Assembly: GCA_035574175.1 (NCBI GenBank)
Contig: DATLZB010000088.1
Location: 1-6,411 of the forward strand
From: DATLZB01 sp035574175
GTDB taxonomy: Bacteria; Pseudomonadota; Alphaproteobacteria; Rhizobiales; Hyphomicrobiaceae
Length of the DNA stretch: 6,411 nt
Reading direction: 5' to 3'
Under the pieces are notes generated by a model that searched no databases, was not told where the DNA came from, and saw only the letters and a list, made by a program, of their open reading frames with translations. Made by a program: the position numbers and the translations under genes. Each line of letters opens with the position of its first letter. The stretch's first letter is position 1. Below, piece by piece: positions 1 to 6,411 of this stretch.

Positions 1-1
1 C

Positions 2-124
2 CGGCTGCTGTGGCTGGTGCGATGGAAGGGGCGCCGCATGGCCAGAAACCGACATGAGGTGACGATCCCGGCTGACGAGCGCTTCAAGTTCGAGGCCGGC
101 GCCACCTCATTGCCCGTCAACTGA
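2..124 (+). CDS. C-terminal end of an unidentified protein (5' truncated by window edge)
   Basis: The frame is open from the window edge to a TGA at 122-124 and gives 40 residues, starting RLLWLVRWKGRR and ending GATSLPVN. Third codon positions are almost all G or C, which supports real coding. The fragment begins with a short hydrophobic, tryptophan-containing stretch, then a basic patch (RWKGRRMARNRH), then a mixed tail. I do not recognise the family: the visible part has no catalytic motif. The stop codon overlaps an ATG at 124-126 (TGATG), an arrangement typical of translational coupling, but the ORF starting there is only 36 codons long. The start and most of the gene lie outside the window. 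Confidence 0.6.
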   Translation, partial: RLLWLVRWKGRRMARNRHEVTIPADERFKFEAGATSLPVN

Positions 125-236
125 TGGCGGTCACCATCGCCGAACGCCTTCCACAGCACCCGCGCGCGTGCCGGGGCCGGTCGACGAGCTGGATGCGGAG
201 CAGGCGGCCGCCGTCGGCAGGGCCGAGACGCTGACG
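125..236 (+). other. Leader before the SDR gene with coding-like sequence in two frames
   Basis: An ATG at 124-126 overlaps the preceding TGA and opens a 36-codon ORF that stops at 232-234, just before the SDR start at 237. Its first part (MAVTIAERLPQHPRA) looks protein-like, then it becomes an Arg/Ser/Pro-rich string typical of a wrong frame. From about 168 the SDR frame itself becomes protein-like (PGPVDELDAEQAAAVGRAETLT) and could start at GTG 168. The change of frame falls near the CG-dinucleotide run at about 160-168. Either this is an untranslated leader, or the SDR once had a longer N-terminus broken by a small indel. No convincing Shine-Dalgarno site precedes GTG 168 or ATG 237. Confidence 0.3.
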
Positions 237-1261
237 ATGAACGTGCTGGTGACGGGCGCCAACGGGCACCTCGGCTTTAATCTGGTCAAGCAGCTCCTCG
301 CCGCGGGCCATCGCGTGCGCGGCTCGGTGCGCGCCCTCGACGATTCCGTTCGAACGGCGCACCTTAAAGCGCTTGGTGCCGTCGAGCTTGTCGAGGCCGA
401 TCTGGAGCGGCCGCATCTGCTGCGGCTGGCGATGGACGGCATCGATGCCGTCTGCCATACGGCGGCCGTCTATGCGCTCTACGCGCCGGGCAGGGAGCGC
501 GAGATCCTCGCGGCGAGCCTCGGTGGCGCTGAGGCCGTCATGCGCGCTGCGCATGATGCCCGCGTGCGCAAGGTGGTCTTCACCTCGTCGATCGTGACGC
601 TGCCCTTGACCCGCCCAGGCGCCACGCCTGTCACCGAGGCGCAGTGGGCGACCGATCTGCGCGTACCCTACTTGAAGGCCAAGACTCTGGCCGAGCAGCG
701 AGCGTGGGCGCTTGCACGCGAACTTGGCGTGCACCTTGTGACGATTTTGCCCGGAGCCTTTGGCGGACCCGGCTTTCAGCGCAACACGCCGACCATCGAC
801 CTGATCGAGGCCGTCATGAAGGGCTCCCTGCAGCTTGCAGCGCCCCCCTTCAACCTGCCCTACGTCGATGTTCGCGACGTCGCGCGCGCCCACGCGCTGG
901 CCCTCGAGAAAGAGTGCAGCGGTCGTTTCGTAATCGCTAACGACCGCTTTCCGAACCTTGCCGACATCGCCGCGACCATGCATGCCATCGATCGCCGCAT
1001 CCCGAAGCCGCTCATGACGCTGCCCGGCTTTACGCTGCCGCTCCTGCCGGCTCTCGACGAGCTGAACAGCCGCTTGAGCCGCGCCCCGCGCATTCTGACG
1101 CCGGACCTCGTGGCCACCCTGCGCGGCCGCATCTTCAACGCCAGCAACGAGCGGGCCAAAGCGGAGCTCGGCTGGCGGCAGGAGGTGAGCCTGAAGCAAA
1201 GCCTTGCCGACACCATTTCGGCGCTGCGCGAGCGCGCCGCAATCAGCAGCGGTGCTTCGGC

Positions 1262-1265
<4 letters not shown>
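237..1265 (+). CDS. NAD(P)-dependent epimerase/dehydratase, dihydroflavonol-4-reductase-like extended SDR
   Basis: This predicted cytosolic enzyme of 342 residues reduces or oxidises a carbonyl/alcohol with NAD(P)H; the substrate cannot be read from sequence. The start chosen at ATG 237 puts the Rossmann beta-strand at the N-terminus (MNVLVTGANGHLG), with TGxxGxxG at residues 6-13, as usual for the family. An Arg follows the second strand (GSVR, residue 32), often seen in NADP-preferring DFR-like enzymes. The active-site Ser lies in TSS (116-118) and the YxxxK pair is Y145/K149 (YLKAK). The substrate-side part includes LPGAFGGPG and YVDVRDVARAHALAL, which are typical of extended SDRs. Length is normal for the family. 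An in-frame GTG at 168 would add 23 residues, but without a ribosome site. The gene converges on the aldo/keto reductase and overlaps its stop codon. Alternative reading: a sugar-nucleotide epimerase-like member. Confidence 0.9.
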
Positions 1266-2203
<938 letters not shown>

Positions 2204-2373
2204 GGATCGCTTGACCTCTAACATTGCTTGCTGGACCCCTGCATCGTGCAGCAGGCTGCGGCCTTGGAGCAACCATGATGAAGCCAAGCCCATGTCTGCT
2301 CGAAACCGGCGCCCTGTGAATGCTAATGTTCGCCCCGCTGGGAGTGGCGGGCCGAAATTTCGAGGAGTATCGC
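2204..2373. promoter_or_regulatory. Divergent spacer between the aldo/keto reductase and VOC genes
   Basis: This 170-bp spacer must hold promoters for both divergent genes. I see no clear -35/-10 pair. The one local symmetry is a perfect 5-bp inverted repeat with a 3-nt loop (CTGCA, TCG, TGCAG) at 2239-2251, which could be an operator half-site pair but is short enough to arise by chance. Open frames through the spacer on both strands look like extensions of the flanking genes rather than coding sequence. Confidence 0.35.
2362..2367 (+). promoter_or_regulatory. Shine-Dalgarno site for the VOC gene
   Basis: GAGGAG lies 6 nt before the ATG at 2374. It decides between this start and the in-frame ATGs 45-54 bases upstream (2320 and 2326), which lack comparable sites. 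Confidence 0.8.
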
Positions 2374-2781
2374 ATGCTGAGGATCGATGGGCTGCTTCAC
2401 TTCAGCATCCCGGTGAAGGATCTCGACCGATCGGAGAAATTCTATACCGAGATCCTGGGCCTCCAGAAAATGAGGCGCAACAATCACATGGTGTTCATGA
2501 AGACGGCACGGAACGACTATGTCGTGCTCACCTACTCCCACAACCCGATCGATCCCAATCCGGGCAGCGCCCACGACATTCACACCGCCTTTCGCGTGTC
2601 CGCCGAGGAATACGACAGAGCCAAGGCGTTCCTCGCCTCGCAGGGGATCGCACTGATCAAGGAGGAGGACCGCCGCTCAGGCACATTTCAGGGGCGCAGC
2701 GCCTACTTTCATGATCCCGACCGCAATGTGATCGAGATCATCGACCTGCGGCGGCCGCCCGTCAGCGACGGTGCAGCCTAG
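2374..2781 (+). CDS. VOC superfamily protein (glyoxalase/fosfomycin-resistance/extradiol dioxygenase fold)
   Basis: This 135-residue protein has two paired beta-alpha-beta-beta-beta modules. Module one starts DGLLHFSIPVKDLDRSEKFYTEILGL and module two starts around HTAFRVS, ending in YFHDPDRNVIEIIDL. The putative divalent-metal ligands are in the expected places: H9, H70 and E121. The module boundaries and the closing DP.xN.IE signature are classic for the superfamily. The reaction cannot be assigned: relatives include lactoylglutathione lyase, thiol transferases acting on fosfomycin, methylmalonyl-CoA epimerase and ring-cleaving dioxygenases, and this single-domain size best fits the glyoxalase/Fos-like group. 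The start is fixed by a strong ribosome site. The neighbouring dienelactone hydrolase on the same strand, 155 bp downstream, may share its pathway, but the gap suggests a separate promoter. Confidence 0.88.
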   Translation: MLRIDGLLHFSIPVKDLDRSEKFYTEILGLQKMRRNNHMVFMKTARNDYVVLTYSHNPIDPNPGSAHDIHTAFRVSAEEYDRAKAFLASQGIALIKEEDRRSGTFQGRSAYFHDPDRNVIEIIDLRRPPVSDGAA

Positions 2782-2839
2782 GGTGAACGCTGATACTCGC
2801 GAAGCCGTGATCCCACCCCTGTCGGCTTCCGCTAGAGAT

Positions 2840-2856
2840 TTGGCACCCCTGCCGCT
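2840..2856 (+). promoter_or_regulatory. Possible sigma-54-type promoter element upstream of the dienelactone hydrolase
   Basis: The sequence TTGGCAC followed by CCCTGCCGCT keeps the full -24 half (YTGGCAC) and the invariant GG-N10-GC spacing of sigma-54 promoters. The -12 half is poor (CCGCT instead of TTGCW). If used, transcription would start near 2867 and leave a leader of about 70 nt before the ATG at 2937. No enhancer-binding protein gene is in the window, so this is a weak candidate. Confidence 0.2.
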
Positions 2857-2883
2857 ATGGTCCCTGCCGAAGGGGGCGTCCGG

Positions 2884-2900
2884 CCATGCGCACGGCATGG
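2884..2900. repeat. Short inverted repeat between the VOC and dienelactone hydrolase genes
   Basis: CCATGC (2884-2889) and GCATGG (2895-2900) are perfect complements separated by 5 nt. The repeat sits about 40 bp before the dienelactone hydrolase start and could be an operator, or just a small hairpin in the leader. The rest of the 155-bp gap (2782-2936) shows nothing else beyond the possible promoter element and ribosome site. Confidence 0.25.
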
Positions 2901-2923
2901 GCTCAATGTTTCGTAGGGAGAAC

Positions 2924-2929
2924 GAGGAG
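2924..2929 (+). promoter_or_regulatory. Shine-Dalgarno site for the dienelactone hydrolase
   Basis: GAGGAG ends 7 nt before ATG 2937. It argues for that start over the in-frame GTG at 2931 (only 1 nt away) and the in-frame ATG at 2886 (upstream of the site). Confidence 0.8.
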
Positions 2930-2936
2930 TGTGCCG

Positions 2937-3815
2937 ATGACCGAAGTACCGAAGATTACCCAGGAAATGATCGATCTTTATGACGAATACACCCACATCA
3001 CGCTGGACCGCCGCGCCTTCATCGACAAGCTCACCGCTCTCGTCGGATCGACCGCCACCGCCCTCGCCGTGACTTCCATGATCGAGGCGAACAGAGCGGC
3101 GGCTCAAATCGTCAAGGAGGATGACAGCCGCCTCAAGACGCAGACCGTGAAGTATCCTGGCGAGGGCGGCGAGCTCACCGGCTATCTGGCGATGCCGGCC
3201 AATGCCGGCAAGCTGCCGGCGGTCATGGTCATTCACGAGAATCGTGGCCTTGTTCCGCACATTAAGGATGTGGCGCGGCGCGTCGCGCTCGAAGGCTTCC
3301 TTGCCCTGGCGCCCGACTTTTTGTCCCAGACCGGCGGCACGCCGGATGACGAGGACAAGGGCCGTCAGATGATCAGCCAGCTCGACGCTAAACGCACCGC
3401 GGCCAACGCCGTGGCTTCCATCAAATACCTCAAAGCCCATGCCAACAGCACCGGCAAAGTGGGCGCCATGGGATTCTGCTGGGGCGGCGCGCTTACCAAC
3501 CAGGCCGCTGTCCACGCCGGCAGCGACCTGCTGGCGGCGGTGCCCTACTATGGCCGGCAACCGGCTGCCGAGGATGTACCCAAGATCAAGGCCCAGCTGA
3601 TGCTGCACTACGCCGGCAACGATCCGAACATCAACAAGGGCATCGACGACTACAAGGCGGCGCTGGAGAAGGCCGGGGTCAAGTTCGAGATCTACGTCTA
3701 CGAAGGCGCCCAGCATGCCTTCAACAACGACACCTCCGAGGCGCGCTACAACAAGGCCGCCGCCGACCTCGCTTGGTCGCGCACGATTGCCTTCTTGAAG
3801 AAGGCGCTCGCCTGA
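2937..3815 (+). CDS. Dienelactone hydrolase family protein, YghX-like, with Tat-like leader
   Basis: This 292-residue alpha/beta hydrolase would cleave lactones or esters. The Cys-Asp-His triad is visible: C181 in the nucleophile elbow GFCWGG, D229 in AGNDPNIN and H260 in EGAQHAF. The spacings C to D (48) and D to H (31) equal those of the classical enzyme (C123, D171, H202). E101 in HENRG matches the Glu that interacts with the Cys. Blocks such as HENRGL, DVARRVA, PYYGRQ and AADLAWSRT recall E. coli YghX, as recalled from knowledge and not aligned here. The N-terminus (YDEYTHITLDRRAFIDKL, then a mainly apolar Ala/Thr/Val/Leu stretch to about residue 57) holds a twin-arginine motif at 25-26, preceded by about 24 residues as is common in this subgroup. 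Export is therefore possible, but the Tat match is imperfect. The true substrate is unknown; proof of an aromatic pathway is absent. Confidence 0.93.
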   Translation: MTEVPKITQEMIDLYDEYTHITLDRRAFIDKLTALVGSTATALAVTSMIEANRAAAQIVKEDDSRLKTQTVKYPGEGGELTGYLAMPANAGKLPAVMVIHENRGLVPHIKDVARRVALEGFLALAPDFLSQTGGTPDDEDKGRQMISQLDAKRTAANAVASIKYLKAHANSTGKVGAMGFCWGGALTNQAAVHAGSDLLAAVPYYGRQPAAEDVPKIKAQLMLHYAGNDPNINKGIDDYKAALEKAGVKFEIYVYEGAQHAFNNDTSEARYNKAAADLAWSRTIAFLKKALA

Positions 3816-3836
3816 CAACCCGTACAACGGCTGAGC

Positions 3837-3868
3837 GACGGGGCCGGACCGCTGGTTCCGGCCCCGTC
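3837..3868 (+). terminator. GC-rich hairpin after the dienelactone hydrolase, likely terminator
   Basis: A perfect 12-bp stem (GACGGGGCCGGA at 3837-3848 with its complement at 3857-3868) encloses an 8-nt loop, 21 nt after the stop codon. There is no T-run after it, so it is not a textbook intrinsic terminator, though in high-GC genomes such stems often end or protect transcripts. It separates the hydrolase from the small Tat/Kelch ORF that starts 21 nt later. Confidence 0.6.
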
Positions 3869-3877
3869 ATGCGACCC

Positions 3878-3883
3878 AAGGAG
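3878..3883 (+). promoter_or_regulatory. Shine-Dalgarno site for the small Tat/Kelch ORF
   Basis: AAGGAG lies 6 nt before the ATG at 3890, an optimal site. It shows that translation of this ORF started, or once started, at its signal peptide. Confidence 0.75.
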
Positions 3884-3889
3884 CCCGCC

Positions 3890-4150
3890 ATGATCATCAA
3901 CCGACGCTCGTTCATGGTTGCCGGCGCCTCCGCAGCCGCCATACCCGCGCTCGCACAGAGCGGGCACGACGGACACGGCACCTCGCCTACGATCCTAAAC
4001 GTGACACCTGGGAGAGACGCGCCGATGCCGACACCGCGGCACGGGCTCGGTGCAGCGCTCATCGGCGACTTCATTCACCTCGCTGGCGGCGGCCCGGTCA
4101 TGGGCGGCGGCGTCCAGAGCGCCGTGCACGAGGCGTTCACGCTCGGCTGA
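3890..4150 (+). CDS. Small Tat-exported ORF with a single Kelch-like motif, probable internally deleted remnant
   Basis: The 86-residue product begins with a good Tat signal peptide: NRRSFMVAGASAAAIPALAQ, twin Arg at 5-6, hydrophobic Ala-rich core, and a likely cut after ALA (22/23). A His/Gly-rich linker (SGHDGHG) follows, and then PMPTPRHGLGAALIGDFIHLAGGG (45-68), which matches the strand-turn pattern of a Kelch repeat, usually written as PTPRHGL.A..I.D.IY..GGG. The ending GGGVQSAVHEAF resembles the last blade of secreted Kelch/galactose-oxidase-like propellers, which need several blades and roughly 300 or more residues. Signal plus one blade cannot form a propeller. I infer that an in-frame internal deletion removed the middle. 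Against outright decay: an intact frame, an ideal ribosome site and high G/C at third positions. The function of the intact relative is unknown to me. Confidence 0.6.
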   Translation: MIINRRSFMVAGASAAAIPALAQSGHDGHGTSPTILNVTPGRDAPMPTPRHGLGAALIGDFIHLAGGGPVMGGGVQSAVHEAFTLG

Positions 4151-4164
4151 GGCCACTCCGCCGT

Positions 4165-4896
4165 TCACAATTTCAGCCATTGCTGGATCAGCCGATTGAC
4201 TGCCTCAGGCCGTTCCAGCGTGGAGAGATGCCCGCAATCGGCGATCACTTCGAGGCGGCTTCCGGCAATGCCGTCGCGCATCTCCTGCGCGACCTTGACC
4301 GGCGTCATCTGGTCCTCGGCGCCCACGATGATCAGCGTCGGACACCGGATGTGAGCGAGCAGCGGCCGGTTGTCAGGGCGGCCGACGATCGCCTCCTGCT
4401 GGCGCTCGAATGCGGCAGGGGAGGTGTCTTCCGCCATCTTGAGAACGCTTGCCACGAGCGCTGCATCCTTGAGCCGCTCGGGATGGATGAGGCGTGGCAG
4501 CAGCAGCTCCTGCACCCGCCGCGTGCCCTGCGCCCTGGCCAGCGCAATCAGCCGCCGCCGGTCGGCGGTCTGTTCCGGCCGGTCGGCCCGCGCATTGGTA
4601 TCGAGCAGGGCAAGCCTTAAGACCCGCTCGGGCGCCTGCCTGATGATTTCGAAGGCGACGTATCCGCCCATCGAAAGCCCGGCGAGGGCGAAGCGCTCCG
4701 GAGCCGCCCTCAGCACACCCTCGGCGATGAGCGCCATCGATGCCGCCTGGGTGTGATCGGCAACCGTGATCCCCGCCCTGCCGCCGAGGGCGGCGATCTG
4801 CGGGCCGAACAATAGGGACGTGCAAAGCAGGCCGGGCACGAAGACGACATGCTCCGTGTCCGGACCGTCCGGCCGGCTCGCTTTTCTGCCACGCAT
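4165..4896 (-). CDS. Alpha/beta hydrolase fold protein
   Basis: This 243-residue, probably cytosolic serine hydrolase would act on an ester, lactone or similar bond. The triad is readable: S75 in the nucleophile elbow GLSMGG, D195 in LIIVGAEDQMTP and H223 in DCGHLSTLERPE. The early VFVPGLLCTSLLFGPQ provides the oxyanion-hole strand-loop. Residues of about 100-180 form the variable helical cap (Arg/Ala/Leu-rich), so substrate choice cannot be predicted; relatives range from 3-oxoadipate enol-lactonase-like enzymes to general esterases. The start at ATG 4896 (MRGRKASRPDG) has only a weak GGGTG upstream. An in-frame ATG at 4968 would add 24 residues of unconvincing sequence, and the frame stays open to 5334 only as a shadow of the helicase gene. 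The gene ends 14 bp from the convergent Tat/Kelch ORF, with no terminator between. Confidence 0.9.
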   Translation of the reverse strand: MRGRKASRPDGPDTEHVVFVPGLLCTSLLFGPQIAALGGRAGITVADHTQAASMALIAEGVLRAAPERFALAGLSMGGYVAFEIIRQAPERVLRLALLDTNARADRPEQTADRRRLIALARAQGTRRVQELLLPRLIHPERLKDAALVASVLKMAEDTSPAAFERQQEAIVGRPDNRPLLAHIRCPTLIIVGAEDQMTPVKVAQEMRDGIAGSRLEVIADCGHLSTLERPEAVNRLIQQWLKL

Positions 4897-5143
4897 GGCA
4901 CCCAATGTAGCGGTATGACCTGCGTCACTTCCAGCAATTCGTCCTCCACCCCTTGAAATCGCCGGCATTGTATGCCAGCTCAAGCACATCATGAGCGCAG
5001 GGATCGCATTCCTTTGATCCCTTTGATAGGTAACAGCGTGCTGCTTAGCCGCGTTTCGGCCATCAATCTCCCTGCGCTCCGTCCGTCGCACGCGGCCGCC
5101 TCCTGCGGGCGGCGCTGCAAGAGAGGCATGGAGAGTAGAACTT
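4897..5143. promoter_or_regulatory. Divergent spacer between the alpha/beta hydrolase and the DEAD-box helicase
   Basis: This 247-bp spacer separates divergent genes and must contain both promoters; none matches a clear -35/-10 consensus. Two small structures are visible. One is a perfect inverted repeat GGCAT-TGT-ATGCC at 4964-4976. The other is a direct repeat of CTTTGAT at 5012-5018 and 5021-5027, spaced 9 bp apart. The last 110 bases are open in the helicase frame but carry no ATG or GTG. Part of this stretch is probably a 5' untranslated leader of the helicase. Confidence 0.4.
5130..5135 (+). promoter_or_regulatory. Shine-Dalgarno site for the TTG start of the helicase
   Basis: GGAGAG ends 8 nt before TTG 5144. 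It decides the start, since the helicase frame has no ATG or GTG between the upstream TAG (5027-5029) and the conserved N-terminus. The nearby ATG at 5128 is in another frame and stops after 12 codons. Confidence 0.6.

Positions 5144-6411
<1,268 letters not shown>

Noticed and set aside
2320..2373. Extended N-terminus of the VOC protein from ATG 2320
   Set aside because: The added 18 residues are not typical of the fold, and the GAGGAG site points to ATG 2374.
2832..3827. A 331-codon minus-strand open frame opposite the dienelactone hydrolase
   Set aside because: It is fully antisense to a gene with a complete catalytic triad and strong ribosome site, and shows no family motif.
3837..3868. 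Reading the 12-bp hairpin as a mobile-element end or repetitive palindrome
   Set aside because: Only one copy is seen in the window, and its place just after a stop codon fits a transcript end better.

Overview
The window is GC-rich chromosomal-type DNA with strong G/C preference at third codon positions. Tat-type leader sequences, Shine-Dalgarno sites of the GAGGAG/AAGGAG type and the style of the proteins suggest an alphaproteobacterium, perhaps of the Hyphomicrobiales. That placement is an inference from general character, not from a marker gene. I see no tRNA, rRNA, CRISPR array, transposase, integrase or attachment site.

Layout, left to right. (1) The last 40 codons of an unidentified plus-strand gene (2-124). 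(2) An extended short-chain dehydrogenase/reductase resembling dihydroflavonol 4-reductase (237-1265, +). (3) An aldo/keto reductase converging on it (1262-2203, -); the two stop codons physically overlap. (4) A 170-bp divergent spacer, then a small VOC/glyoxalase-fold metalloprotein (2374-2781, +). (5) A dienelactone hydrolase of the YghX type with a Tat-like leader (2937-3815, +), followed by a strong GC hairpin. (6) An 86-residue ORF (3890-4150, +) that joins a Tat signal peptide directly to what looks like the final blade of a Kelch propeller, probably the relic of a longer secreted protein. (7) An alpha/beta hydrolase (4165-4896, -). (8) A 247-bp divergent spacer and a RhlE-like DEAD-box RNA helicase that apparently starts with TTG and runs off the right edge (5144-6411, +).

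The middle of the window gathers small oxidoreductases and hydrolases acting on carbonyls, lactones or esters (SDR, AKR, VOC, dienelactone hydrolase, alpha/beta hydrolase). They could serve catabolism or detoxification of small carbonyl or aromatic-derived compounds. Their strands alternate, however, so they do not form one operon, and no substrate can be named. The DEAD-box helicase is a housekeeping RNA-remodelling gene and is probably unrelated. I find no convincing new multi-gene system. The points most worth a second look are the collapsed Kelch ORF, the overlapping convergent stop codons, the out-of-frame coding-like stretch before the SDR, and the TTG start of the helicase.
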